Both the position numbers and the translations under genes were made by a program. Under the pieces are notes generated by a model, which was given only the letters and a program-made list of their open reading frames with translations, had not been told where the DNA came from and made no database searches. From Marchantia polymorpha subsp. ruderalis (lineage: Eukaryota > Streptophyta > Marchantiopsida > Marchantiales > Marchantiaceae), in NCBI GenBank assembly GCA_037833965.1, contig AP031354.1, positions 23,104,001 through 23,168,000 of the forward strand: a stretch of 64,000 nucleotides of DNA. Reading direction: 5' to 3'. Below, in pieces: positions 1 to 13,200 of this stretch. Every line of letters begins with the position of its first letter. Positions within the stretch are counted from its first letter, which is position 1.

Positions 1-3000
1 AGCAAAGTGTTTGCAACTTTCTTCTCCCTCCTCTTCAGATCAATGCTCGCCTTCGATGGGTCAAAGATGCAACTCTGGGATAACAAATGGTACTCTCTGA
101 CTGGACTAGGATCTAGAGAGATCTGCTCTAACATATCTGGAGCTTCTTCGACCCATTCTTCATACTGCATTAAGCTTCCCTTACGAGTCAGTAGGTTAAA
201 AGCACCCACATTGTTCCTCTCCAATTCACCACATTCGGATTTCCGGATTAAGACACAGACTCAACACAAAAACTCTTCTCGTGTGCTTGAGGAGAATGTG
301 CTAATTTCAATCGCATGAAACTCTCAAGAACAGAACAATGTGTGGGGAACAACACACTATCCATAAAGGTATGCTAGCGGCATCGTTCTCCCCAAGCTGT
401 TGCTAAGAACATTTGTGTTTTGTAATCAACGGATGAATTGATGCAAGACGACCAGCGAGCACGAGCAGTCATTTTTGACACTTTCAATACCAAGCAGCCG
501 CGAAAATAATAAAGATTTCATTCATTCGAGTTGTCGGAATCGACTCCTCGTCGCGGTTGTTGTTTTTGTTGTGACCGAGTCCTCGTCCACGATCGGAGCC
601 ATGAGCCGCCTCTCATCCAGAAATAGAGATCCGACTTGCACGGCCATGCAATTGCTAACAACCTCTCGTTCACCCTCAGACCACTAGGCGTTCATCCCCC
701 GACCCAGAGGGAAATACTTCCTCTAACTAACTCTCCACAAAATAAAGCCACGAACCCATCGATCTGATTTCAAGTAAGCGTGTAAATATATAACCACCGC
801 TCTTAAAAAGTGATTTTTTTGACATCTCCAATAACTTAATTAACCCAGTCGCTCCATCCTGTTCTCTGCCAATGACTTCCATGCTTCTCTCTTTCGCCCC
901 GACGTGCTCCTGTGGGGATCTTTTGCAAAGTACAGTTCAGGAATGCGGGCGGGGGGCGGGGCCTGCAGGTCGAAAGTTACTACCGCCAAAGAAGCGAATT
1001 TAGACCTGCGATTGGGTCGTACTCCGTAGGACCCAATAGATCCATGCTAGCCAAGGGGGCAGCATCTGCTGCTGTAAATAGCTGCACTTCCAATTAGCCG
1101 CATGGGGAAATGACGAGAATGGCACGAGGAGGTCGCCGATGACTGACAGCTCATTCGGAAACTTGCCGCTGACTCACGATTTACTCCTTACTCTTGTATA
1201 TTTGGTTTATTCTTTTCAAGTCAAATATGGGATACATTAATGATTGAAATTAATCCTTGGACAGTTGAACAGGTGTCCTATCCTAGTGTAGCTGTCGGGA
1301 GAGATACGGCTGCTGCTGTAATTTTCTTACGGGATTTGATTGTGGTAGTGACTGAAACGCGCTATTCATTGGTGAGTATTGCGACAAACTCCATGTCACA
1401 TATACTCCGCATCTACCTCCGGCTCATTCAAAGAGGCCAAAGGCGTCTCTCCTCCTTCCCGTCATGAACAAACATCCAGATGCTTGAGGATTGTTTCATA
1501 ACTTCTTGTTATGATCGAAAGATTGCTTTTAAATTGAGTATTGCTCTGGATTCCAACAGGTGTTCGTAGCTGCTGAGTCGCTCTACGAAAAGGTGCCATG
1601 AACGCACTGCAATGAGATCAGTCACAGGTACATTTCTGTGTACCATCATCCACAGCCATTCAACCTCGATTCATTGTCGCTAAAGATACTGGATTATTTG
1701 CTTGCTCGGGGACCATAACCTGCTAGAAGAAGGAAGGGACGGAACTGAACCTCAATCCTCTTGTCATGTTCTATTTTTTTTTTCTGTTTCATTTAATATA
1801 AATCTTTCCAGACAACGTGAATTTAGTTTTTCTTCTACATTATCAACATTGTTCTCAACATATTAGGACTAAATTTCAGAATTTTTCAATCATTTTACTT
1901 TTCAAACTAAACTTTGTTAGAGATTCTGCATACCTTTGATCCAAGGTTTTGTTTCGCAACAGTTTTCCATGGAGCTATCATTCTAGATATGTATTCATCG
2001 CCTTGGTAAAAACAACCGGACGTGGAAACAGTTGCATCTATCGCAATTTATCGGAAGAGAATATATATGAAATATGGATATTGGTACTGGTGGAAAGTGG
2101 AATTGGCACCGAGGCCGATGAGTAAATTGCGAGGCAGCCACATCCTTGTCCACTATCGCACCTAGAAATCCTTCATTGAGTTTATTCTATGAATTACTCG
2201 CCCTCTCAAGTCCAGAAGACTCGTACTACGTTGCTTTTGTTTCATGGAAAATACTCACCTTCATTTCTTTATATCATTCTTATGACTTATAAGAGTATAT
2301 AATAAATATGAGTTTGAACTTTTCTCACTATATATTCTGAGCAAAATTTTACCAAAATATGCATAATTATTCTTATCAAGTGAGAAAAGAGCATATTTTG
2401 CTCTCATACTCCTAACACAAATCTCTTACTGAAAAGTCATCTTGGATCTTCATGTTATCTCCAAGAAAATGGAAAATTTCTGGCTTTTTCCCTATTTTCA
2501 ACATATGAAGATAATTACCTTCTAGTTCAAAAAGTTGAACTTCAATTTTAAAGCTTATCATTTATTTTAAGACATTGAGAATTTTACTATAGTCGCAACT
2601 ATGGTTCTCTATAATTGGATTTTTTGAGTATTGTGCTATATAATACAGTATAAAATCAAATGCATTATGCAGTGCTCAAAGTTCCCCCTATTTAGGGTTT
2701 TCCCCTCGTACATCACCTCCTCCTCACTTCATGCCGTCAACTTCCTGAGATATGTCAACACAATAAAACTCATCAATGCTACCATCACCCTCATCCTCGT
2801 TCAAGGATAGTCTTCTAGTTCAGTTTCATATCCACTGTTGGGACAGAGTTATAACAGTCATTGGCAAAACTTTGTATCCCTTGTTGTAGAGATTTGATGA
2901 TCAAGCTGTTTCGAATTGAATAGAATGGCGATCCAGGTATCGATCTTGTGCTTGCACAACCAAGCTCGTGAACAACTTACACTAGCTTCTGTAACTTCTC

Positions 3001-3691
3001 CGTTGGCGCAAATTGTTGTCAGCTACATGAGAGTTCAAGTTGTTTTTTTGTATGATCATACATCCAATCACACATGATCACACATCGAAAGGCAGTTCGT
3101 TTTTTACCATCTCTTTCTTACGAATGGGAGATTATTGCTGATTATTATTATCTTCGTTAGAAGTCGACGCTTCTCACTGAATACAAGAATCTCTTATTTC
3201 TCAGCAATCGTTCCGATCGATCTTAATTCTTGCTGCCTCCGAGCTAGTGCGATCCATCATCGCCATCGACAAGAAAGGTGTCACAAGAAAAGCCAGGCGT
3301 TCTCGTCTTGGGCGGGAAGCGCGAAACCTGGTGACGGTGAACAACTTACACAAGTGACAAAAACTTCTTCTCACTTCAAAGTTGTTGTTTCACTCAATTG
3401 TAACATAAACAGATTTCAATACTCCATCCACAACGTGTTTGGCACCAGTCATGAAAGAGTTGTCTTTTGAAATAAAAAATAATGAAATCTCTCATCTATG
3501 TAATCTAAAGCACTGTCATACGCATATGGTGGAAATTCTTTTTTAAATAAAATACCATAGCTCAAGGAAAAAGAAGTTGAACACTATATTCTTGTGATAC
3601 AACCTTCTCAATTTAGCTCTCCTGAATTCGACGTCGGCATGTAAAGACTTCTTTCTTTTTCAACAGAGATGCTATTCCTCGGATAGGTAGT
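1..3691. other. Intergenic region, no supported gene
   Basis: Only short open frames with no recognisable domains are present here. The first 1.1 kb is richer in G and C, with a run of G-rich sequence near 948-962, and could be the flank of a gene outside the window. From about 1.7 kb onward the DNA is AT-rich with scattered homopolymers. Short segments near 2960-3010 and 3340-3400 resemble each other (both contain gaacaacttacac), which suggests old duplicated repeat DNA. I see nothing that supports a gene. Confidence 0.5.
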
Positions 3692-3838
3692 CAATTTCAC
3701 TCTAGTGTAACATAAGAAAACGTAAACATCCACATGTTTGAAATCCATGACTTTAAACAAGTCGCAATTTTACTCGAGTGTAATATAAACAAACGTAAAC
3801 ATCCACTTGTTTGCAATCCCATGATTGCAAACAAGACT
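3692..3838. repeat. Degenerate 73-bp tandem duplication
   Basis: Two adjacent units of about 73 bp share the core cgtaaacatccac (at 3721 and 3794), preceded by a variant of ctcgagtgtaatata and followed by related tgtttg and aaacaag blocks. The units are clearly diverged, so the duplication is old. A more distant third relative (cactcaattgtaacataaac) lies near 3392, suggesting a decayed array. No coding function is visible. Confidence 0.6.
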
Positions 3839-4671
3839 CATCACTAGCCTTTCATTCACTCATTGCTCCCTTGCAGACTTGGATTTTGATATTGAGCCTA
3901 ATTCTTGATATTAAATATTTTCTTGAAATTTCATAGAAATCAGTTTGACAATTCCACGGAATTATATTATTGGAGTTTGAGTTTCCAAATACTAATACTT
4001 TAAAATTTCACATTTTTGATAATCTGCTGACTATGGATTTTTTATTATACAATTATACAATGTAGATTTGGAAGTATTGTATAATACAGTAGTATAATAC
4101 CATGTGTATAACACTACAAATATACATGCACATCCATAATCACAACACCCAACATAATATGTGTCATTTTGTAACATCACCTCTCTACTAGGTCTTAGGA
4201 TAATATCTTATACTCATGGACAAGTCTCTGTAGATTAGGCATATGCCTATTTGTGCCTAATCAAAGCAAATTAGTCACAAATCCTCAATAAAATTAGACA
4301 CTTTTATGCATTATTGCTTACAAAAATCCAATACATACATTTGATCAATTTCAATTCAATTTTACAGAGGAATAATTCTATGAAAAGCTTTTTTATCAAT
4401 TTTAACTAGAAATTTTCACAAAAATAACTCAACATAAGACATTTTAGATCTAAATAAATTTCTCTCAAACCTTTATTCCTGATAGCATCTGATGTGAATG
4501 GATCTATTTCCGATTTGCTTGAATCCCAAGTTCAGGGTCTCAGCTCAATACACTTCAAGAACTCTTCTGATATGTATCTTGCCCGTGTACAATCCCCACT
4601 GTATGAATGATTCTCTCATTCTCGGTCTCTATGAGCTAACGTAATAGACAACAGATTGGCAAGGTTACGTA

Positions 4672-4950
4672 CATGGTATACTCAGCATGTAAATACCTCA
4701 TCAATCATGTGATCTATAGTGAGTGCTTTTGAAACTCCTTGAAAAGAAACAAAGTGATTGAAGGCGCATGGTATACTCAGCATGTAAATACCTCATCAAT
4801 CATGTGATCTATAGTGAGTGCTTTTGAAACTGCTTGAAAAGAAACAAAGTGATTGAAGGCGCATGGTATACTCAGCATGCAAATACCTCATCAATCATGT
4901 GATCTATAGTGAGTGCTTTTGAAACTCATTGAAAAGAAACAAAGTGATTG
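4672..4950. repeat. Three near-identical 95-bp tandem repeats
   Basis: Units begin with catggtatactcagcatg at 4672, 4767 and 4862, a period of exactly 95 bp; the third unit stops a few bases short. Units differ at only a few positions (for example the tgtaaa/tgcaaa and ctcctt/ctgctt/ctcatt variants), so the array is recent. A small open frame starts at the end of the array (4948-5190, 80 codons) but has no recognisable domain. Confidence 0.9.
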
Positions 4951-5229
4951 TTTTATTGCTTCAAGATGCGCAAAAGATCAAATTGTTTACATTGGAGGAA
5001 TCTTTCTAGAAAAAAATCAGTCAATGATATGTTAAAAACGTACTTTCTGAATTTCAACATTGAAAAGTTACTCTTGACAAGAGATGTATTTGGAAACGGT
5101 AAACCCAGTTCATCAATGAAATCTACCAAAAAATTGAAACAGACTTATAAACATGGTAGTGACCACGGATCCTCAAACGAGCACTTGTGATCACATGAAT
5201 TTATGGTTTCATTACAAGCAGAGACATTT

Positions 5230-7085
5230 TTGTACATGGTACAAAGCTTTGCAAATTGAGACCCAAATTTGTCAATTTCTGAAGAAGATCAACTACAGTC
5301 AAGACGAGACTTCTATTGGATTATAAGGTGGCTAATATCACGACTTTTAAGTTTCACTAATTCAAAGGGATACACGGATAGACAGTCCAAATTCCTGCTT
5401 GATCCGCGTTCATCTCGCAATGCTACGCAGTTCATAAATTCATTGACAATGTCAATTATAAGGAACAAAACGTTCCAAAGAAGTACTTGTCGAATTGGTT
5501 CACGGAGGTTGTTGATTGTGGTCAAAGCAAAATGTCCAAGATCTTTGATGAAGTCCAAATGTCAATATAGGAAACAAACCAATTGTTGTGGATGACAGAA
5601 GTGAATTTGTGCACATTTTCAAACTTAGAATTGCATTGATCTTGAGCAGTAATTCATCAATTAGTAGTTCAACATGTGTTTGTTGTTGGCTAAACGTCAA
5701 TAGATTATCTTAAAATCGCATCACCGTTGTATTTATAACACTTGTGATGCTCCTTGTGATAGCATTTAAAACCTACCGGATATCATTTTTAGGTTGAGAT
5801 GCACCTCGAAAAGAGTTCACTAGAATTTCAAAATAATGAGCACTGATTTCGTGACGACGGTCATCGAGCCAGCTTGTGGCACTAAATATGACGTGTCATC
5901 TAGTCGTAGATATCTTGGTAGAAGTTGATTTCATATTGGAAATAAACTTCTGCTGTTGACGCAAGTGCGATATCATAGATACTAGTGTTGCATAATATAC
6001 ATCGTCAACCAGCTTCAAGTATGCCTCTTGTAGTGGAATGTCAAATTGAAGGAGAATACACCACACACGAATGAATACTTCCAATGAACATTGTTGAAGA
6101 CGCGTGATAACACCTGCAATATGACCTATCATGTTTCAAATTCTGTCAGACGATGCACCAATTAATTGATTTTTCGAGCTGAAAAAGAGTACATCAAATG
6201 ATTTGCACGAAATTTCAAACTGTGACAAACCACTATGAGATCCGTAATACAAAATTGATATAAGATGCAAATTATAAAGCTGGCGTCGTCAAACAAAACG
6301 AGCACAAATATCTATGTATGAAGTACCCATGCAAGTTGAGGCATCCAGCGCGATTGAAAACGCCCACACCATGCATAAGATATTAGAAGTTGTCTAAAAG
6401 TTGGAACTCCATTGGACGCGTACAAATGTAACAATTTTCAAATCATTCATCCCACCTAGCTTGGAGATCATGGCAACTTCTTTTGTTGCTTGTAGCGCCA
6501 ACACAGTTTGTCAGAAACTCAAACCAATGTCAATGTACTTAATTACAAGTTGGTATACCATTGGGGTTTTGATAGTCACAGAATAGATACTCGTGTGAGC
6601 ATCTAGCGTGAATACGCGCATTGCGTTCTCATAGGTTTGGCCTTCAAAATCTTTAGGATTCCATAAAATTTCTTCGATAATGACCTCAACTATGTCCTTG
6701 TCAATGATCTATGTTACATGGTCGGTATCTTTGTCCAGATGATACAACATTGTGTTCACGAACGGTAACTCAATGTCAAAATAAATCAGCTTACTTTCTT
6801 TAAAGAATGTCTGATAGTCTTGCCAACGCATTCATCTCAAAAGCAAGCACCCGCTCACTTTTGAGACGAATGCGAGAGTTCTTGATACGAAACTTTTTTT
6901 TTATTATTGATCTTTGACGTTTTGCATCAATTTTGCTCTACCGATCAAATGTTGTACAAAATCTGCATGCAACTACAATGATCCGACTTGTGGCAGCGTC
7001 TCGTTCTAAAATCTGCAGACCATATTACGGTTGATGCGACAAATTGAAAGGTGTAATGCGCGTCGACATCACATTCGACCGTTTT
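5230..7085 (-). pseudogene. hAT-like (BED/hAT type) transposase pseudogene
   Basis: Reading the minus strand from about 7080 to 5300 gives a decayed transposase-like protein. Near the start is a short Cys-x-x-Cys segment (ACRFC), as in a BED-type zinc finger. From 6783 to about 5830 one frame runs roughly 950 nt, interrupted by only about six stop codons, mostly TGA. In it I read ALDASTCMGTSYIDI, then NMIGHIAGVITRLQQCS, then VFIRVWCILLQFDIPLQ, then LRQQQKFISNMKST and a TSWLDD segment. These match, from memory of the family, the order of conserved blocks in hAT-like transposases common in bryophytes and oomycetes. The family name is recognition, not a search. The copy cannot encode an active enzyme: it has several stops and no clear C-terminal dimerisation domain. 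Terminal inverted repeats and target duplications were not found. Confidence 0.6.
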
Positions 7086-8167
7086 GCTGTTCAAGTCATT
7101 TGAAAATTTTTTGTTTTGAAACTACACGATAAATAATTTTGAGATTAGAGATTTTTGAGATTTGAAATTAGGTATATTAAGCATCTATTTTTAGAATGCC
7201 TAATGTACAAAATCATGCTCATGGATACAACTTGTTAGTTGAAAGTGAAAGCTAAATCATCTTTAGGCAGATATTTAATAAACATTTTATTTTAGATCAA
7301 AACGTTTTTTTCTTTTCTAAGTTCTAAATTCACATAATTTTATGCAAGTTGTATAATATCTTGAACATCAAAACTTCTCCATAATATATTTAAGGTAACA
7401 AAATTGATGAATACTTGAAGTCATGCTAAAAAAATACACACAGTTTATCATGAATAATGACATTCATGTTAAATTTTGCAAGTAATTTCATTGCTTAATT
7501 GAAGTAGGCCATAGCTTCACGAAATCTAAAATTTCTATGAATCTTCATCCTCAAAAACTTATATGATGTATGAGTCTTATAAAATATTGAACAGGTTTCA
7601 AATCATCAACATCATTTATACTCTTGCTAGCAAAAAATATGTATTCACATAAAATACTAAACGATTGAAATCAACACTCATATCATTCAACTTTTAAAGT
7701 ATACTCATAATTTATTTGAATATTGTGACGTTAGAATATCTTAAAACCATTTAGTCCACCTACCAATGATTTCTTTCAATCCAAACAAATTTCAACAACT
7801 TGTATCAAATTCCTATGAAATTGCATGATACTCTAGCTTATCGTCTCATACTTTTCTTCTCTTAAGATCAAGCATCCAGACATTGCTGCCAAATCAAGCT
7901 CGATCACGGCAGAGTGCAAGTGTCAAGATCCAATGCAACTTTTATTCTAAACAAAATAGACGTTATAAGTTTATAACTTATGTTAGACATGGTGCTTACC
8001 ATCTTTCAACACGTCAGCCACTAACGAAGCCACTCTACTTTCAATGAAAATTGCAAAGTAAAAGGATCTATTCGCTCATTGGAAGTTGTTTAAAATCACT
8101 GCTTTAAACCCTAAACTTTATATCTATTCCAGTGTTAACACTTCCCTTGCGACTCTGTGATACCAAT
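7086..8167. other. AT-rich intergenic DNA, possible retroelement internal remnant
   Basis: No gene is supported. If the LTR and primer-binding site at 8147-8431 are real, this stretch would be the remains of the internal domain of that minus-strand element, but no gag or pol motif can be read. A segment near 7970-8010 resembles one near 8595-8640 (both contain ttataagtttat followed by catggtgcttac), so some of this DNA is repeated. Confidence 0.35.
8147..8166 (-). mobile_element. Putative Copia primer-binding site
   Basis: On the minus strand the sequence TTGGTATCACAGAGTCGC lies next to a TTAACAA segment. Plant Ty1-copia elements prime on initiator Met-tRNA with TGGTATCAGAG directly after an LTR that ends in CA. 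The match here is good except for a two-base insertion (CA) before GAG. Together with the TG...CA segment immediately to the right, this suggests the 5' end of a decayed Copia element on the minus strand. No pol motif is seen nearby. Confidence 0.4.
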
Positions 8168-8431
8168 TGTTAAATTATGTAGAACAAGTAAATAGACATT
8201 AATTCCAAAAATGGATACAAACATACAGCGGATGCTTAAAAGTAATATGATTCATCAATGTGGGTTATGTACACATACGAAATTCAAGCTTTACTCACAA
8301 AAATCTATAATTGTCTTCTCTTACATAGTGATAGACTAACAAGCTTAATTAATATGCACTTAACTAACTTTAGTTAAATCAAAACCTGAGTTAACACCTA
8401 AATATTCTGCAAGTTAGTGAGTTGTTCTACA
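8168..8431 (-). mobile_element. Candidate solo/decayed LTR of a Copia-like element
   Basis: The block next to the primer-binding site starts with TGTTAAATTATG and ends with TTGTTCTACA on the plus strand, so it has the TG...CA ends expected of an LTR of about 264 bp. An internal 10-bp perfect inverted repeat (TGTAGAACAA at 8178-8187, TTGTTCTACA at 8422-8431) would alternatively define a 254-bp element with terminal inverted repeats, as in a small non-autonomous DNA transposon. No matching second LTR was found, and no convincing target-site duplication was seen. Confidence 0.35.
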
Positions 8432-8655
8432 CGATTATAGATAAATAGATAAAAAAATTTTGAATGATTTTGAATGAAATTTTGTTTTGTTTTAATTTTG
8501 TGATTTAAAATACTTATATGTGTATAGACCATGGAATCGGAGGAAATGACAATAAGCTTTATTGGTTATTTAAAGTATCATTATCAAATGGAAGTTATAA
8601 GTTTATCGGTGATGTAGGCATGGTGCTTACTATGTTCCAGTACATAATACCCGAC

Positions 8656-8700
8656 TTTATGATGGTTTTGTATCATGCAATATGACAAAACCATCATAAA
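8656..8700. repeat. 16-bp perfect hairpin
   Basis: Arms TTTATGATGGTTTTGT (8656-8671) and ACAAAACCATCATAAA (8685-8700) are perfectly complementary around a 13-nt loop. It lies in AT-rich intergenic DNA and may be the remnant of a small inverted-repeat transposon. No gene is attached to it. Confidence 0.75.
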
Positions 8701-10200
8701 AATTTGCTATCCAAACATAGGTTCGGAAAGCAATATCAAATACATCACACATACTTTTATGATACAGTTCTTAGAATATAAGTACTGTTGTGAAAGTTTG
8801 GACTATTTCAATCCATAAAGGATGGAATTTGGACTTACTTGTTAGTGAAAGGTTTACTCTAACGACATGCCAATCCAGAGTCATTGCAAGTAATTCACAA
8901 AATATACACAAGATTCTTGTATTTTTGGATTGATTTTTTTCTGTAGATATATGTGAGAACCTTCCTCTTCGAGAAGAAAATCGAATCAATGAAAAGAAAT
9001 ATGATTGGGTAGACAAATCTTACAAAGCTTACATGCAAAGAAAGAAAACCCGATCTCTATTCATGGAATTACCAGAGGTATAGAGAACGCCTAAATCTAG
9101 TGAAACTCAAGGATTAGGATTCTACTGGGATATATCATACAGTTATTGAGGACTTCACTGGTCCAGATAACGTGGATAATCTTGAAATACAACACAATCA
9201 AGCGCACATGATTTATTCATCGGTCTTTAGCTGAACCTTCTCAGGGAAACAATTCTTGTAAGTTCTGTGGCTAAGTCTTGAACAACACAGGCTAACCCTT
9301 CTTAGCGATGCCATAGCACATAATTTTAAGGCTGGTAGAGTTCGTGTGAAAATATTACAAGGTAACCTCAATTCCCCTCAAGTTGCGTTCTGTATTCTAA
9401 CATCAGTCTTAAGTGAACAAAATGCATCCCATCTGATCGGCTAATCAGAGTTTACGTTTTAGATCCGAATCTAAAGTACAGAGAAACAGGGTCTAGAAAC
9501 AGAGCCTGTAATAAAGTCCTACTTACATGGCATAACTTACAAAAATAGAAACATTCGAGTTTTATAATTTTTATGAAGCCCGGAACATATGGGACTACAG
9601 ACTCTACACACGGTAGTGTACAATGCGCTGAAGGATTGTGCAAACAATTCCATTGGTAAAGCGATGACAACTGATGCATCGTAGCTCGGAAATACAGTCA
9701 CCTGTCGGTTAGATGCACCCTGTTCGCTAAATCAGTCGGATCGGATCGAACTGTGCTGGACACTTTGACATCGTTCCTGACAACACTCGTAAATATTTCC
9801 TGAGGTAAATACAAGAAACGAATGCTGTAGGAGAGCGGACCGAGTAGCGTGCTATCGGCTCCCTACCGCTACGATGGGCTGGGTCTCGCTCGTACCGTTG
9901 TTGCCAACAATTTGTAGCATCGTCTCCGAATGAAAACCATGGATACTGGATGCAAGACTCCCGAACGCATGAAGGTGTGAGTTGTAAAAAAAAGCCCTTG
10001 GCTTGATAAAGCCGGACAGTAGAGCTGCTCAGAAGAACACCACTTTCTATATCACATTAATACATCATCATTCAATATATACAAGGCGGGCAAGTGGTCA
10101 CTGTAAGGTCTCTGAAAGTGTTTACAGTTTTCAGATTTGCATCGCTCGACCAAATCCACAGAGAAAAATTAATGGACTTGCTCGTGTGGGCTTTGACGTA
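8701..10200. other. Intergenic region and probable 3' flank of the oxygenase gene
   Basis: No coding feature is supported. The left two thirds are AT-rich; the last 500 bp are more balanced in composition and probably include the 3' untranslated region of the minus-strand oxygenase gene whose stop codon is at 10201-10203. Confidence 0.5.
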
Positions 10201-13200
10201 TCAAAGCTCGTTCTTCTGTGAGTTGGAAGTGGGCAGATCGTCGAAACCATGAGGCTTTGCTGTAACGTCGAAGCTCTTATCAGTTTTGTGGTACATTTTT
10301 AGAAGATGCTCTCCAGATGTCATGGGAGCATACCTGCAACAAACGACTGACTTTCATTACTATTATCATTCCTCAAAGATTTGCAAAGATGCTCTCCAGC
10401 CTCAATCTCGGCACGTTCTCTCGCAAGTTTATTCCACGTTCCGAAAGGCATGTTCCATGTGCATTAACAGTCAATCCTAACACCAAACACCAAAGTTACT
10501 TACCGGGCGGGATTACTGGCCGAGCAACAAGTTGGCAGGCACTCCACCATGGTATCGAAGTTGGGATCATAGAAGTAGGCCATCTGATTTCAGGAGACCA
10601 GAAAAGATCAAAATAATCAGTTTTAGGCCCATCTATCTGTCAAAAAAATCTAACAATCATTTAGCAAGCACCCTATTGTTTGCCTAATTCCATTCGGAAG
10701 TTTATGTAGGTAAACTTACTGAATAGCGATCCACTCCCTTAGTCAAGACCCGGTGCAAAGTGGATCTACATCAAACAACACATGAAGACAGAACATATAA
10801 GAGATGGCAATTTCAAGAGCAATATAATCCGCCTCCAAGAAAACATGAAATTTTGGAAGAATGTTAAACGTGATGAAAAAGATTCGATACCGGAATAGGC
10901 CATTGGTCCATCTCTCTAACATATCTCCCAGGTTCACGATAAGTGCCCTGAAAAATCCACCACAGAATCATCACTACAAAGTTTCATAAGTTGGGTGCTA
11001 CTTCTTATATAAAATGTTAAGCGCAATCAGCTTGTTCACAACGTAATGAGAGAGGATATGAATTTGAAAAAACATACCCTTTTATCGGAGGTACATCTTC
11101 CCAAACCTGAGGCTTTGCAAATTTGTCTTTACAGATCTGAAATGATAAAATCTTGAACCGTCAGCTGATCCGAAGCAACTCTGTATCAAAATTCCATCCA
11201 GAGATTTGCACGGCAACTCCCCAAATATTGTAGTTATTCATTTAGTTCATAGATAGAGTATAGTGGGATTCAATCTTGTCCATTACCTGCAGACCCCCAG
11301 TTTCGTCTGTCAGGAGTATTGTAAGCAACCCATAGTCTGAGTGAGCTCCAGAGCCAAATATTCCCTCTTCTGGCTTCGAGTGAATAGCTGCATAGTTTGA
11401 GTACCAAGAAACATGAGTATCTCAACGATGGGTGCTTCTCTTGAATCTCAAATATTGAGTTTGAAGTGCAGCATATTTCATATTTTCTCATTAGTACATG
11501 CCTGTCATAGCCTCTGGAAAAACACTCTATTTCTTTCAGAACTTGAACCTTATAAATCGCATCAATGTAGGATGCCAGTAAACTGCCCCTCTTGCTCTAG
11601 TAGTGTTTAGAACCACTACAAATTGAGAGTAAATATTTTAGAATATGGTTTGCAAATATGTGGAAAGGTCTTCGACACGGCATTTCAAGGAGTGACTCTC
11701 CTGACCTTCGTAATGGAGCGGTCGCATTGCCGCCATTGGTGTAGTGAACATCTTCTCAAAAAAATCAGGCCTCAATTCCAGGGCCAACGCAATTAAAGAC
11801 GCCACTCTGTGCCCAAGCTTCCTGAGAACCGAAAAAGAGATCAACCATCCTATATACTTAAAAGTGTCATACCTTAACAGTAGCTGTTGCTATATGTGAA
11901 GTACATTACTGAGTTCAGTATACTCACAAGAATTCAAAGTAGTACTTTTCCATCGCAGATCTCCATCCAGGTAAAACTTCTGAAATTCCCTGTGCGTAAT
12001 AGCTTGTTATGCACTCAAGACACTTTCAAGAGGTCCGATAAAACACAAATGAGGTCGAACGTTGATTTCACAACTTCAATGAATTCCCTGTACTTATTTC
12101 ACATCATTCATCATTATCATAGATACATCATCCAGGATCTGTGTAAAGCCCCCATTCCTCATGGTATGATCTGATGAACTTGAATGTAATTTACATGAAG
12201 AACTTGAAGTTGAAAGTTGACCTGTCCATACCTTCAGAGGGCCACTGGTTTGGGCCGTGCAATGGCTTGCTTGCCATTGGATGATCCTCAGGAACATCCC
12301 ATCCGACGTAATACCCCTCCTTAGTGTCCCCTGGTAAAATAATAATGAAAGTCATTTTACCAATATTCGAGAAGAGATTTGCGAACCTCAAGCACTCTAC
12401 ATTCCAGAACTAGGCACTTCAGGCATATATCTTAGATACTTTACAGCAGGTCGACGTACGACATCTAAGAATATTCAGATCGCCTTTTGCACGTTCAAAC
12501 TCTCTCAGGTGTCGATTTGATGAGAAAATCTCACCTTCCTTTTGGTTTACAAGATCCAAGATCTCTTCTGCAAATAGTGTATAACCCCTATGATTCTTAT
12601 CGTGTAGACATTTCATTTTCTCTTCCATTGGCAGGTCAAAGAACCTTTTAATGTCCACTAGCGCATCATCTAAAAGCTTCTCGTCAATCCCATGATTGGT
12701 CAGGTACAAGAACCCATCGTCAATGCAGGCCTGCAGCGATCCATATCAGAATGTATATAATTACTTGAGCTTCAACCATCATGCTCAGAAAAGAAACTGC
12801 AACAGCTTGTATGCAGGTGTATATGCCGTGCCAAAAGACAACTTATCACTGAAGACGAAGGGTCATCGATGTTACAGAGGTTCAGTCCGTAGAGCATGCT
12901 GTAGACATTAAATCGGGCTTCAGATGATTGACGTTCTTCTCGTTGCCTATAACAACGTTTAGGAATTGAAACCGCACGACACGATAGGCAAGAAAGATTT
13001 GGAGCTAGTAGAAAAGACTGACGGAGACTTGGGTGCTAAGACTCGACGATCTCATTACTGCAGCCAAATTTTGAAAGTGAGCGGGAAGAGATGAGGACAG
13101 TACTTTCCGTAAGGTCTTCGCTAGCTCCACCTTGTTCGGATTAGAGAAGTCCAGAATGCGGAGCCCCTGTTTCGGATCAAAGGTCGAATCATCGCCTCCA

